Of a stretch of DNA of 61,495 nucleotides, positions 7,838 through 14,559 are shown in pieces. Origin of the DNA: a virus; the IMG/VR virus record IMGVR_UViG_3300023196_001512, positions 1 to 61,495 of that record; one strand, written 5' to 3'. Numbering within the stretch: position 1 is the first letter of the stretch; every line of letters begins with the position of its first letter. Both the position numbers and the translations under genes were made by a program. The notes below the pieces were generated by a model that was given only the letters and a program-made list of their open reading frames with translations, did not search any database and was not told the DNA's origin.

Positions 7838-8461
7838 TTAACATAATTGTTGGTTTAATAATTCTTTTTCTTTTTTAAGGTCTTGACACATGTGTCTATG
7901 AACCGTACGGCTAGAGACTTTCAGAAGCTCAGAGAGCTTACGTATCGTAATCTTTTGTTTGTTATCGTGCATATCAACCATAACAGCATATATGTCGTCT
8001 GGTTGTATTCTAGGGCTTTGCCCAACTAACTGACCTACGATAGATAATTTCTGTTGTTTTGTTAAACCGCTAAAAGGTTTAAATATTACTTTACGTAATT
8101 TATTATTCGGCGGTCTATCAAGGTCAGACATGTTAACTTCATATATAACTTTATCTAGTAGTTGAGCTGACACATTGAAGCTTACAAAGCCATGACGCTT
8201 TTCAGCTATATACTCTGCTAGATCGGCAAACTCATCTGTGTTAAGACTAGGGTTTAAATACCATACTACAAGCAAGTGCCACTTAAGTGATTTATACGTA
8301 GTAATCTTTGCTGAAGATCTAAACAACTCATAACATTGATGTGTGCCATCTTTATAGTACATAAACTCTTTAGCATCAATATCAGGTTTATCTGTTGTAG
8401 GTAAACGCCTGTATATCAATCGCCTATTGTTTAAATATGTTAGGTTTCTTTCGTGTGACAT
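7838..8461 (-). CDS. Unknown protein with C-terminal helix-turn-helix
   Basis: A 207-aa protein. Residues 30-130 form an unassigned basic domain with aromatic patches (WHLLVVWYLNPSL at 61-73). Residues 174-192 (IRKLSELLKVSSRTVHRHM) fit a helix-turn-helix that binds DNA, in the pattern of plasmid and phage regulators or initiators. It lies between the sigma factor and a run of small unknown genes. The combination of a large N-terminal domain with a short C-terminal HTH is also seen in replication initiators, so it could be either a transcription regulator or an origin-binding protein. Only the HTH is supported by the sequence; the function is inference. Confidence 0.72.
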   Translation of the reverse strand: MSHERNLTYLNNRRLIYRRLPTTDKPDIDAKEFMYYKDGTHQCYELFRSSAKITTYKSLKWHLLVVWYLNPSLNTDEFADLAEYIAEKRHGFVSFNVSAQLLDKVIYEVNMSDLDRPPNNKLRKVIFKPFSGLTKQQKLSIVGQLVGQSPRIQPDDIYAVMVDMHDNKQKITIRKLSELLKVSSRTVHRHMCQDLKKEKELLNQQLC

Positions 8462-8471
8462 TAGCCTGCTA

Positions 8472-8597
8472 CTATTTATTCTTAGAAGCTGTTGTCACAG
8501 TCCCTTTTAACGATGCAACAATAATTCTTTTAGAATTATCATTAGGGTACTTAATCTTATTAAACTGCTTGATACGTTTCTTTAGGTCTTTGTTCAT
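8472..8597 (-). CDS. Small basic protein (41 aa)
   Basis: A 41-aa lysine-rich protein starting MNKDLKKRIKQFNKIKYP. Its 5' part overlaps the end of the 164-aa gene by 38 bases and its stop lies 10 bases before the start of the HTH gene, so it fills a 98-base space that would otherwise be empty. The high charge suggests nucleic-acid or polymerase binding, but no family is recognised. The long overlap makes it less secure than the other small genes. Confidence 0.42.
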   Translation of the reverse strand: MNKDLKKRIKQFNKIKYPNDNSKRIIVASLKGTVTTASKNK

Positions 8598-9054
8598 ATA
8601 ACTTTTCAGTTTTTAGGTTTGCAATATTCTTTTTTTCGTTGATGTAATAATTCCAATAAGCTTGTATACTACATTCATCTTTGTATTCATCAGGCATACA
8701 CTGAGGCATATCTGTTAATCCTGTAAAAGATAGTCCGCCTGGCAATATGTTAAGCTTATCTTTACATTTAGTGTAAGACATATGCTCTTTGCCATAACGT
8801 TTAGTATATTCTTTAGACAACGCTACAAAATGATGGTATAACCATTCATAGTTGTTAGCTGATCGCCTAGCCCATATAGTTGATGGGTGATTGACGTGCG
8901 CACGTTTATAAGGCACGTCAGCATCTTCACCCATGATTTCATGGTGTGCGGTACATAGCATTTGCGCAGATTCTAATATCATCTTAACAACGTGTTTGTT
9001 GTACTGTAGTTTAGCGGCTTCACGCGGGTCTTGGTGTAAATAAAATATATTCAT
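8560..9054 (-). CDS. Conserved phage protein of unknown function (164 aa)
   Basis: A 164-aa soluble protein beginning MNIFYLHQDPREAAKLQYNK, followed by HVVKMILESAQMLCTAHHEI and NHPSTIWARRSANNYEWLY. I recognise this N-terminal block as a family widespread in marine T4-like and podovirus genomes, usually with no assigned function. The histidines and the arginine in conserved-looking blocks suggest an enzyme, possibly nucleic-acid related, but I cannot name an activity. It overlaps its upstream neighbour by 4 bases. No signal or membrane segment is seen. Confidence 0.8.
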   Translation of the reverse strand: MNIFYLHQDPREAAKLQYNKHVVKMILESAQMLCTAHHEIMGEDADVPYKRAHVNHPSTIWARRSANNYEWLYHHFVALSKEYTKRYGKEHMSYTKCKDKLNILPGGLSFTGLTDMPQCMPDEYKDECSIQAYWNYYINEKKNIANLKTEKLYEQRPKETYQAV

Positions 9055-9320
9055 AATTCCTCTACTATTCTTTGTACTTTATCAAGATGCTTCTTAACAG
9101 CTGCACATTTTTCATACTCTTCACGATCTTCATATAAATTTATTAGTGTCATTAGCCTAGCTAACTCACCAACAGCGTGATCATTTAAGTCATCTGCATA
9201 ATATTCCATGGTGTCTCTAGCTTCTGTTTGTTCTACTCCGTAGATGCGCTTAATCAATGCGCCAGCTAGTCTATCTACTAATTTGTCTAATTGTTTTTCA
9301 GTCATGTTTATATTATCCAT
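9051..9320 (-). CDS. Unknown helical protein with UVR-like motif (89 aa)
   Basis: An 89-aa protein predicted to be nearly all helical and acidic. The C-terminal EDREEYEKCAAVKKHLDKV resembles the UVR motif found in UvrB and UvrC (a short helical hairpin used for protein contact), though the match is short. It overlaps genes on both sides by 4 and 8 bases. I do not assign a repair function, because small phage proteins with this helix pattern are usually uncharacterised. Confidence 0.7.
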   Translation of the reverse strand: MDNINMTEKQLDKLVDRLAGALIKRIYGVEQTEARDTMEYYADDLNDHAVGELARLMTLINLYEDREEYEKCAAVKKHLDKVQRIVEEL

Positions 9321-9774
9321 TAGTATTCGTATTAAGTTTGTATCTTCTTATAAGATCACTTGCTTGACCTACAAATATACAGTGATCAGCAGTAGTGTGA
9401 TCATACCTGAATATGCTAATCCATATTTGATCTTTACCCCACCAAAAGTAATATGTGTAGTCAAGATCGCCATGCTCACGGCCTGGTGTTTCTAAATATA
9501 CATTGTGTGATTCATTGCTAACTCTTCCGTAATGTACACCTAGTTTTAAATGTGTTAATAGCTGCGCTGCAAAACAGTCTACGCCGTTATGCGCTTGACC
9601 AACATTACTTGTAAATTCTGCTAATGCAACACCTAAAAAGTCAGGTGCACCATCGTAATGATGGTATATTTGGTGTGTGACTATCTGTCTACTGCAGTCG
9701 TCGTATAGTTTAAAGTCGCTGAATGATACGCCTGATTGACGCTCAGCAAATCGTATTAGTGCTCTAGTTGCCAT
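9313..9774 (-). CDS. Conserved phage protein of unknown function (153 aa)
   Basis: A 153-aa protein starting MATRALIRFAERQSGVSFSD with IYHHYDGAPDFLGVALAEF and later HGDLDYTYYFWW. I recognise the pattern of a start MATRALI, a YHHYDG block and a YLET...HGDLDY block from hypothetical proteins of marine phages. The protein is rich in His, Tyr and Trp and looks like a compact alpha/beta fold. It overlaps both neighbours (8 and 11 bases). Function unknown; it could modify a host enzyme or bind a nucleotide, but nothing in the sequence decides this. Confidence 0.75.
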   Translation of the reverse strand: MATRALIRFAERQSGVSFSDFKLYDDCSRQIVTHQIYHHYDGAPDFLGVALAEFTSNVGQAHNGVDCFAAQLLTHLKLGVHYGRVSNESHNVYLETPGREHGDLDYTYYFWWGKDQIWISIFRYDHTTADHCIFVGQASDLIRRYKLNTNTNG

Positions 9775-10033
9775 TGTTTCTTATATAACTGTTATAATTG
9801 TCTTTAAATAATTCTCTCAAACCTCTGCCGCTACGACTGTGAAAGCCATAGCTATGAGTTGCTAAAGTTGGTATTGGTTTATCTGCTAACATAAATTCAA
9901 TAACTTGTTTAGCGTCGGTGCTACTTTGGTATAAGTATGCAACTTCTTCTGCTGCTGCAGCAAGAGCGCCTACATCATGCCTAGGCTCATGGCCAAGATC
10001 TTCTATGTATTTTTTTATCTCTTCTGGCTTCAT
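9764..10033 (-). CDS. Unknown small protein (89 aa)
   Basis: An 89-aa protein starting MKPEEIKKYIEDLGHEPRHD, with an alanine-rich helix (GALAAAAEEVAYLY) and a basic C-terminus containing SRSGRGLRELFKDNY. It overlaps the downstream gene by 11 bases and starts 2 bases behind the previous stop. No domain is recognised. The first half resembles a small helical bundle and the Arg/Gly stretch could bind nucleic acid. Confidence 0.7.
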   Translation of the reverse strand: MKPEEIKKYIEDLGHEPRHDVGALAAAAEEVAYLYQSSTDAKQVIEFMLADKPIPTLATHSYGFHSRSGRGLRELFKDNYNSYIRNNGN

Positions 10034-10035
10034 AA

Positions 10036-10290
10036 TTAATCTAATAATACGTAATATGCATCAGTATTGTTCTTTCTGAACCAGTCAAGCCCTTTACGCA
10101 TATCTGTTAATACTTTTTTATTTTTAAGTAAACCCATTTCCATTAGGTTGCTAGCGCCTATTACAAAGTCGTACATGCTTAGCTCTTCAGCTGTAAGTTC
10201 ATAACTTTGCCCGCTAAATGGGTTTGTGACTGTGTCACCTTCATCATATTTTTGGCCGTCAAACCACTTTGGTAATTCTACTTTTGTCAT
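10036..10290 (-). CDS. Unknown small acidic protein (84 aa)
   Basis: An 84-aa acidic protein with GDTVTNPFSGQSYELTAEEL and MYDFVIGASNLMEMGL. I recall this NPFSG...ELTAEELAMYDFIIG type block from hypothetical proteins of several marine phages, so it is likely a real conserved family, but no function is known to me. It is in tight series with its neighbours (2 bases downstream, 10 upstream). Confidence 0.75.
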   Translation of the reverse strand: MTKVELPKWFDGQKYDEGDTVTNPFSGQSYELTAEELSMYDFVIGASNLMEMGLLKNKKVLTDMRKGLDWFRKNNTDAYYVLLD

Positions 10291-10300
10291 AATTTTAGTT

Positions 10301-10906
10301 TTAGTGAAATATTAATCCTACTTTATTTGTTTTGTTAAACCACTTTGTGGCCATTAAATCAATACTAGAAGCGTCAACATAGCCAGTAGATATAAGTTTA
10401 CTATGGCTATGAAAAATACGCGTGTGTCTATCTTTGGTTTCATCTATTAAATGTTTTTGTTTACCTGAGTCGCTGAATATAATATCGTAGTTGTCAGGTA
10501 GATTAGCATTTTTAAGCATTTCTACGCAGTTTGTGTAGCTGTAGAAGCGTACGTGCGGGTTGTGTATAGCAACGGCAAGCCATTTATCAAGATAAGCTTT
10601 TGAATAATAGTCGCCGCTGTCATGCACCCTTACATAATCAGGACGCTTTTTAGCTATTTCCTGATTCATCTTATTAACAAAGTCATCTGTTTTACTGAGT
10701 TGATAACGCTTTTCAAACGCTGGTTGAACGTTTGACCATATATACGCGCCTTTTTTGGCATAACAAAACTTCACGCACGCATCAGCGAACGGGCATGTCA
10801 ACTTACCCGATGCTGATTTGTACGCTGGAATACCAAAATTAAATACTCGTAACCCTAGCGACTTGCTAGTCTTTTTGAGTTTGCTGTTTTGAGTTAGCAA
10901 ATTCAT
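10301..10906 (-). CDS. Gp88-like protein (cysteine-containing phage protein)
   Basis: A 201-aa protein with the N-terminal block LTCPFADACVKFCYA, which supplies Cys38, Cys44 and Cys48, followed by RVHDSGDYYSKAYLDKW and YSYTNC. This order of cysteines, then HDSGDF/Y, is typical of the GP88 family first named in mycobacteriophages. The cysteine triad resembles those of iron-sulfur or zinc proteins, but no activity has been established to my knowledge. It overlaps the next upstream gene by 4 bases. The family call is fairly sure; the biochemical role is unknown. Confidence 0.8.
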   Translation of the reverse strand: MNLLTQNSKLKKTSKSLGLRVFNFGIPAYKSASGKLTCPFADACVKFCYAKKGAYIWSNVQPAFEKRYQLSKTDDFVNKMNQEIAKKRPDYVRVHDSGDYYSKAYLDKWLAVAIHNPHVRFYSYTNCVEMLKNANLPDNYDIIFSDSGKQKHLIDETKDRHTRIFHSHSKLISTGYVDASSIDLMATKWFNKTNKVGLIFH

Positions 10907-11139
10907 TTCTCTTCTATTAAGAATTTTTCGCCGTACGACCAGTCGTAGCTAGACATGCTACCAAGAGATATACTTGTAAAATTTATGAGCTCTCTTGCTT
11001 GACCGATTGATAAGTGTGACCACAAATAATTTTCTCTCAATGCTATTTTAATGCCTTTGACCAGCGTAGGATATAATTCTTCTTGCTTGAGTAGCTCTTG
11101 CTTGATCTCTGGTTTTAGTTTGTCATATAATGTGCTCAT
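10903..11139 (-). CDS. Unknown small protein (78 aa)
   Basis: A 78-aa protein starting MSTLYDKLKPEIKQELLKQE, helical in its first half, with a serine-rich segment (ISLGSMSSYDWSYGEKF) near the end. It overlaps the Gp88-like gene by 4 bases and is one base from the gene before it, so the three are co-translated. No family or motif recognised. Confidence 0.68.
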   Translation of the reverse strand: MSTLYDKLKPEIKQELLKQEELYPTLVKGIKIALRENYLWSHLSIGQARELINFTSISLGSMSSYDWSYGEKFLIEEK

Positions 11140-11140
11140 A

Positions 11141-11512
11141 TTAGTCTTGGTTTAATTGGTTATCATCTTCTTTAATCTCAGCAAACATATTTTCTACATT
11201 TTGCATGATGCTTCTAACTACTTCGTCAGTATTGTCAAAGCAAAAGCTTTCGCAAGTTACTCTGTTGTCGTAGTCAATACCGTAGTCGATACTATAGTTA
11301 TCAAGGTCATCAAAGTCAAAGCCTTCGATAGCTTCTTCAACTAAAAGTTGTAACTTGTCGTACTGTTGTGGTGTTAGTTTAGGTTTGCTTAGATCAGCGT
11401 GCTGCTTTTTATACTGCTCTAGTTGCTCGGTATATTTAGTGATGTCAACGTTGCTGTCAGCAATCATAGACTCTATAGTACCGATCTTTACTTGTAATTC
11501 TTCTTTTGTCAT
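11141..11512 (-). CDS. Unknown coiled-coil acidic protein (123 aa)
   Basis: A 123-aa protein. Residues 1-45 form a probable coiled coil (KEELQVKIGTIESMIADSN), followed by LTPQQYDKLQLLVEEA and a strongly acidic, Asp/Tyr-rich stretch (DFDDLDNYSIDYGIDYD). It is the first gene after promoter-like element A, whose GATAATA box lies about 26 bases upstream of the ATG, so it probably opens an early operon reaching left to at least the Gp88-like gene. Acidic small proteins of this type are often inhibitors that mimic DNA, but that is only a suggestion. Confidence 0.75.
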   Translation of the reverse strand: MTKEELQVKIGTIESMIADSNVDITKYTEQLEQYKKQHADLSKPKLTPQQYDKLQLLVEEAIEGFDFDDLDNYSIDYGIDYDNRVTCESFCFDNTDEVVRSIMQNVENMFAEIKEDDNQLNQD

Positions 11513-11538
11513 ATTGGTTTATTTAATTTGGTTTATAT

Positions 11539-11569
11539 TATTATCTATTGGTAATCGTTTTTAGTTTGT
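11539..11569 (-). promoter_or_regulatory. Promoter-like element A
   Basis: Minus-strand ACAAAC, five bases, ACGA, nine bases, GATAATA. Its spacing equals that of six other copies in this arm. It lies upstream of the 123-aa gene and overlaps the end of the 37-aa membrane gene. The two outer boxes are 18 bases apart, as in a sigma-dependent -35/-10 pair. Confidence 0.72.
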
Positions 11570-11674
11570 AAATAGCTTTATTAGTCCGGCTATAGTTATA
11601 TAGTATATAAAAGCTGTAAAAAGCAAACCTATCCAACCGGCTATAGCTATCAATATAAGTTTAAACCTGCTCAT
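11561..11674 (-). CDS. Tiny membrane protein (37 aa)
   Basis: A 37-aa protein beginning MSRFKLILIAIAGWIGLLFT with one long or two short membrane helices and a short basic N-terminus, then FIYYITIAGLIKLFTN. It overlaps the end of the 71-aa gene by 14 bases and its own stop lies inside promoter-like element A. Hydrophobicity over nearly its full length and the tight overlap support a real gene. Such early phage membrane peptides often act on host membrane functions or in exclusion, but this is inference. Confidence 0.55.
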   Translation of the reverse strand: MSRFKLILIAIAGWIGLLFTAFIYYITIAGLIKLFTN

Positions 11675-11876
11675 TAAGCGTATTTATTTTATCAAAGTCT
11701 TCTTTTTCATAATAGTAAGCATACAACTGTGCTCTATAATCGTTCACTTTAGCTTGCCAGTAAGTAGCGTCGGTTACAAAACCATACTCTTTATAGTGGC
11801 CGGCTTGCTGTATAGCATGTGACAGTAGCTGCTTAAGTACTCTCTCGCTTTTGTATTGCACTTTTAATTTAGTCAT
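11661..11876 (-). CDS. Unknown small protein (71 aa)
   Basis: A 71-aa protein rich in tyrosine, lysine and glutamine, starting MTKLKVQYKSERVLKQLLSH and predicted to be helical throughout. The segment YWQAKVNDYRAQLYAYYYEK has spacing of a helical hairpin. It overlaps the gene before it by 4 bases and the tiny membrane gene after it by 14. No family recognised. Confidence 0.7.
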   Translation of the reverse strand: MTKLKVQYKSERVLKQLLSHAIQQAGHYKEYGFVTDATYWQAKVNDYRAQLYAYYYEKEDFDKINTLNEQV

Positions 11877-12373
11877 GATAAATTGTATCTGTGTCCGTTA
11901 ACTATTACTTGTACTTCATCGCCAAATGGTAATCTGTTACTTGACTTGTTGTTGTAATCTCTTACATACGCTTCACGTAAACATTTCATAACGTGGTCAC
12001 TCATTGTGTACGTAGTCTTTTGATAGTAGTTCTTGATAATAAACTTAGCTAAGTATATTAGACGCTCTTCCCAACTATCAATCATTATACGCTCTTTGCC
12101 TGTCATACCTGACTCATAAACTACTGGTTTAGTCTTGTTTATTTGATAAGAGCTTGCCAAGCCTTCGGTAACATTACGTACATAACCTGTAGTATACGTA
12201 GCAAAACGTAAAGGTTTAGGGTCTAGTGTTTGCCATACTTGGCTGATTGGTAATTCAAATACTTGCGTACCATTTTCATGTTGACGCTTTGTTGTAATAT
12301 CTTTGATACCTAGTATCTTGAAGATAGTCATTGCCTCGCGGGCAGATGTAATTTCTGTTGACATGTATTCCAT
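11873..12373 (-). CDS. Unknown protein (166 aa)
   Basis: A 166-aa protein beginning MEYMSTEITSAREAMTIFKI. A second ATG three codons in (12364) is an equally good start. The middle has FATYTTGYVRNVTEGLASSY and the C-terminal third is basic with VMKCLREAYVRDYNN. It is the second gene behind promoter-like element B. No membrane segment, signal or known motif was seen. It may be an early host-interaction protein, judged only from its position. Confidence 0.72.
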   Translation of the reverse strand: MEYMSTEITSAREAMTIFKILGIKDITTKRQHENGTQVFELPISQVWQTLDPKPLRFATYTTGYVRNVTEGLASSYQINKTKPVVYESGMTGKERIMIDSWEERLIYLAKFIIKNYYQKTTYTMSDHVMKCLREAYVRDYNNKSSNRLPFGDEVQVIVNGHRYNLS

Positions 12374-12378
12374 ATTGT

Positions 12379-12591
12379 TTATAATTTAATTTGGTTTATA
12401 GTATGGTCAGAGTGTATCATCCACTCGCAGTCTTTCAGCCTGTGACCTTGATCGATTAGTAATTGTTCTACTTCTTCTGCTTGAGGTTCATCTTTATCTT
12501 TGAACAAATAGTTGTCGCCAACTTCTTGTAGATTGTATTGGTAAATTGCACCGTCGCCAAAGTCTAATACTGTAATGTATGTAAAATCCAT
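12379..12591 (-). CDS. Unknown small acidic protein (70 aa)
   Basis: A 70-aa acidic protein, MDFTYITVLDFGDGAIYQYN at the start, then EPQAEEVEQLLIDQGHRLKD. The beta-strand-rich N-terminus with a following helix suggests a compact alpha/beta fold. It is the first gene after promoter-like element B, whose GATAATA box is about 18 bases upstream of the ATG. Function unknown. Confidence 0.72.
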   Translation of the reverse strand: MDFTYITVLDFGDGAIYQYNLQEVGDNYLFKDKDEPQAEEVEQLLIDQGHRLKDCEWMIHSDHTINQIKL

Positions 12592-12608
12592 AGTTGTTTA
12601 TTTAATTA

Positions 12609-12639
12609 TATTATCTGTTAGTAATCGTTTTTAATTTGT
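12609..12639 (-). promoter_or_regulatory. Promoter-like element B
   Basis: Minus-strand ACAAAT, five bases, ACGA, nine bases, GATAATA, upstream of the 70-aa gene. It lies in a 115-base gap (12592-12706) with no other recognisable gene. Confidence 0.72.
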
Positions 12640-12706
12640 TATAGAAAACGAGGTGGGTGAAACTGGTTAATTTTTATATCACCTTTAGTCCAGACACACT
12701 CGTATA

Positions 12707-12922
12707 TTATCTAAGACACGTGCCGTAACCTTTACGACGACTAGCCTTAGCTACCGCAATTGAAACTGCTTGCGATACTATCTGTATTGTGTTACCTGTT
12801 TTGTGATTAGTGATTGGAGCTGACGCTACACGCTCAATACCACTACAAGATACACATGTTTTATACCCGTACTTTTGTCTTACTGGGTGAACGGGCTCAC
12901 CACACTTACAATAATTTGCCAT
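12707..12922 (-). CDS. Small zinc-ribbon protein (71 aa)
   Basis: A 71-aa protein with an N-terminal zinc-binding knot: NYCKCGEPVHPVRQKYGYKT followed by CVSCSG, giving two cysteine pairs. The C-terminal half is basic (VAKASRRKGYGTCLR) and could bind nucleic acid. It follows promoter-like element C and is probably a one-gene transcript. Short zinc-ribbon proteins are common among early phage regulators; what it binds is unknown. Confidence 0.72.
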   Translation of the reverse strand: MANYCKCGEPVHPVRQKYGYKTCVSCSGIERVASAPITNHKTGNTIQIVSQAVSIAVAKASRRKGYGTCLR

Positions 12923-12945
12923 AGTTAACAGTCTTTTGTCATATA

Positions 12946-12976
12946 TATTATCTGAAGGCAGTCGTATACAATTTGT
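12946..12976 (-). promoter_or_regulatory. Promoter-like element C
   Basis: Minus-strand ACAAAT, five bases, ACGA, nine bases, GATAATA, upstream of the zinc-ribbon gene and directly after the row of tiny membrane genes. The GATAATA box is about 24 bases from the ATG. Confidence 0.72.
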
Positions 12977-13002
12977 ATAGTTGTGCCGTGTATAGCAAGC
13001 GA

Positions 13003-13080
13003 CTAGTTGTAGATTTGCCGCTTGAGTGCTACAATAAAGTAATATATTATTAGGTATACAGTTAAGTCTACTGGTGTCAT
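13003..13080 (-). CDS. Tiny membrane protein (25 aa)
   Basis: A 25-codon gene, MTPVDLTVYLIIYYFIVALK then a short basic end. Nearly all of it is one membrane helix. Its ATG overlaps the TGA of the preceding 29-aa gene as ATGA. With the two preceding genes it forms a row of three overlapping membrane peptides in a stretch that otherwise holds no gene. Very short, so certainty rests on the overlap pattern and hydrophobicity. Confidence 0.5.
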   Translation of the reverse strand: MTPVDLTVYLIIYYFIVALKRQIYN

Positions 13081-13166
13081 TTTCTTTGATTTGTTTTAAT
13101 ATCTAAGTATACAAATGTTGAAGCGCATACTAATACAATGAGTGCTATCTTAACGTACTCTATCAT
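13077..13166 (-). CDS. Tiny membrane protein (29 aa)
   Basis: A 29-aa protein, MIEYVKIALIVLVCASTFVY, followed by a basic tail with KTNQRK. One membrane helix of about 16-18 residues is visible. Its ATG overlaps the TGA of the 36-aa gene and its TGA overlaps the ATG of the 25-aa gene, both as ATGA, which strongly suggests coupled translation. Function unknown. Confidence 0.55.
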   Translation of the reverse strand: MIEYVKIALIVLVCASTFVYLDIKTNQRK

Positions 13167-13273
13167 TTAAGTAGATTTATAAGTATTAGTGATACAATAC
13201 ACACAAAGCCACCTATCATGGCGATGTTCTCTACAACTTCAAAGAAGTTTGCTTTAGGTTTTCTTAGTTTCAT
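13163..13273 (-). CDS. Tiny membrane protein (36 aa)
   Basis: A 36-aa protein with a basic N-terminal part (MKLRKPKANFFEVVENIAMI) and one membrane helix (GGFVCIVSLILINLL). It begins 11 bases after the stop of the 64-aa gene and its end overlaps the next tiny gene as ATGA. The positive-inside pattern would place the N-terminus in the cytoplasm. No family recognised. Confidence 0.58.
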   Translation of the reverse strand: MKLRKPKANFFEVVENIAMIGGFVCIVSLILINLLK

Positions 13274-13284
13274 AATATTATTTT

Positions 13285-13479
13285 TTAGTGTAAGTTATCC
13301 CACACTAGTTCATGTATTAACTCGTAATCTTCATTGAGGTCATCGAGTTGTTCATCAGTCATTTCTTTACCATCATAGTCTGCACTGTCTATAAAGGCAT
13401 CGCAGTAATCTGGGTAGTCCCAGTGGTGAATACCATCTAGTACTACATTGGTAATTTTGGTGTATTCAAATTTAGTCAT
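13285..13479 (-). CDS. Unknown small acidic protein (64 aa)
   Basis: A 64-aa, very acidic protein (MTKFEYTKITNVVLDGIHHW at the start, later DGKEMTDEQLDDLNEDYELI). The high Asp/Glu content recalls DNA-mimicking inhibitors, but no family is recognised. It lies 2 bases after the 77-aa gene in the operon driven by promoter-like element D. Confidence 0.7.
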   Translation of the reverse strand: MTKFEYTKITNVVLDGIHHWDYPDYCDAFIDSADYDGKEMTDEQLDDLNEDYELIHELVWDNLH

Positions 13480-13481
13480 AG

Positions 13482-13715
13482 TTAATCTCCTTGTTCTACT
13501 AGTTTGTTAATGTAATCTTCGTTGTAGTGATTGTACTGTGGTGTGTTGTCGTTCCAGAACCTACATCTATCACTAGTTCTAACGAAATGTTTCTTTAGTT
13601 CTTTATGTATTAGTTCATAGTGAGTGCGACCACGTAAGTACACTTTGTTGTCATCACTCATATCGTGGTGATGGTCGTGGATTTGTATCTGTTCTGATAG
13701 TTCCTGTATAGTCAT
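13482..13715 (-). CDS. Unknown histidine-rich small protein (77 aa)
   Basis: A 77-aa protein starting MTIQELSEQIQIHDHHHDMS. The HDHHHD cluster could bind a metal. The rest is charged and aromatic, with no known motif. Its ATG overlaps the stop region of the 43-aa gene, matching the coupled style of the arm. Function unknown. Confidence 0.7.
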   Translation of the reverse strand: MTIQELSEQIQIHDHHHDMSDDNKVYLRGRTHYELIHKELKKHFVRTSDRCRFWNDNTPQYNHYNEDYINKLVEQGD

Positions 13716-13716
13716 A

Positions 13717-13848
13717 TTACTTATGCTTTTTAAATATTAGTGCTTTAATTTCTTCTCTTTCTTCGTAGCTACAAGTATCGTAGCCAAACTCGCCGTATAT
13801 TGTTTTAGCGTAATAGTCAGATAGTATGTTAAACTTTTGCTTAGTCAT
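13717..13848 (-). CDS. Unknown small protein (43 aa)
   Basis: A 43-aa protein, MTKQKFNILSDYYAKTIYGE then FGYDTCSYEEREEIKALIFK. It lies one base after the stop of the preceding gene and touches the next start, filling a 134-base gap exactly. It looks like a small helical protein with a tyrosine-rich first half. No family recognised. Confidence 0.6.
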   Translation of the reverse strand: MTKQKFNILSDYYAKTIYGEFGYDTCSYEEREEIKALIFKKHK

Positions 13849-13849
13849 A

Positions 13850-14080
13850 TTACTTAGTTTGTAAGCCACCGATGGCTTTGTTTAATGTAATTCTTGATTG
13901 CTTATCGGCGTTCCAGTTTAATTCACTTGCTGAGATGTAGCAATAGCCTTTGTAGTTGAATTGAGAAGATGTAGGTATTTCCTCGTAATTCTTAGGCAAC
14001 TGATGAAGTTGATGAGGTATGTATTTAGTATTGCCGAGTGTAATAATGTTTGTAGAAACATCGAGTTTTAATGTGTGCAT
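13850..14080 (-). CDS. Unknown small protein (76 aa)
   Basis: A 76-aa protein read from the ATG at 14080 (MHTLKLDVSTNIITLGNTKY). An in-frame ATG seven codons upstream (14101) lies only a few bases behind the GATAATA box of promoter-like element D, about where transcription would begin, so the internal start with a roughly 20-base leader is preferred. The protein has mixed beta and coil character with YCYISASELNWNADKQS near the end. It opens an operon of six small genes reaching to 13003. Function unknown. Confidence 0.68.
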   Translation of the reverse strand: MHTLKLDVSTNIITLGNTKYIPHQLHQLPKNYEEIPTSSQFNYKGYCYISASELNWNADKQSRITLNKAIGGLQTK

Positions 14081-14104
14081 GGTATATAATTTTATATTCA
14101 TTTA

Positions 14105-14135
14105 TATTATCTGTAGGTAGTCGTTTTCAGTTTGT
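14105..14135 (-). promoter_or_regulatory. Promoter-like element D
   Basis: Minus-strand ACAAAC, five bases, ACGA, nine bases, GATAATA, in front of the six-gene operon of 14080-13003. It is one of the best copies of the family. Confidence 0.75.
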
Positions 14136-14220
14136 AAAGAGGGTACTATCGTTTATCACTTAAAATATAGGTGTAGGGTATTGTACACTATCTCTCAATG
14201 AGTAATGAAATTACATTTAC

Positions 14221-14272
14221 AAAAGTGTGACAGTAGGTAGTTAAACTAATAAGAGTAACTACCTTGTGTCAC
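14221..14272 (-). terminator. Hairpin terminator after the 79-aa gene
   Basis: Two stems, GTGACA with TGTCAC and GGTAGTTA with TAACTACC, separated by a three-base internal mismatch and closed by a 12-base loop. On the minus strand the hairpin is followed by ACTTTT. It begins 6 bases after the stop of the 79-aa gene and would stop that transcript before element D. Confidence 0.7.
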
Positions 14273-14277
14273 TGTTT

Positions 14278-14517
14278 TTACTTAGTATCAGACAAGTGTC
14301 GAGCGAAGGCAGGCACCGCGTTACTATTAGTGTAGTTACCGTATTGTTGAAAACAAGGCATCGACTCGAAACGTTCTTGGTAGGTAGAATATACTTCATC
14401 GTGATTATAAGTATGAGTTTCACCTTTTTTGTTAGTGAAGGTGATTATAGTATTTTCACCGATTAGACTTTTTCTGATAACAAATCTTTTTGTAGTAATA
14501 GTGTTTAAATTTGACAT
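14278..14517 (-). CDS. Paralogous small protein, copy 1 (79 aa)
   Basis: A 79-aa protein whose core TTKRFVIRKSLIGENTIITF and GNYTNSN block is repeated in the next upstream gene (77 aa), so the two are tandem paralogues. The sequence suggests a small beta-rich fold with a cysteine and several aromatic residues. It has its own promoter-like element (E) and its own hairpin terminator, so it is a one-gene unit. Function unknown; duplicated single-gene early units often encode dosage-dependent host-takeover proteins (inference). Confidence 0.75.
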   Translation of the reverse strand: MSNLNTITTKRFVIRKSLIGENTIITFTNKKGETHTYNHDEVYSTYQERFESMPCFQQYGNYTNSNAVPAFARHLSDTK

Positions 14518-14559
14518 AGTAATTTAATTTTAGTAGTTAATTATTTTTAGTTACAGTTA

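Noticed and set aside
7779-7844. A 21-codon minus-strand frame (MLKPKVKKDTN...) between the HTH gene and the sigma factor
   Set aside because: It overlaps the HTH gene end by 7 bases, which fits the local style, but it is too short and has no recognisable feature to support a gene.
12923-13290. tRNA or structured RNA gene in the stretch without long frames
   Set aside because: No cloverleaf or T-loop sequence was found; the stretch is explained by three tiny overlapping genes and element C.
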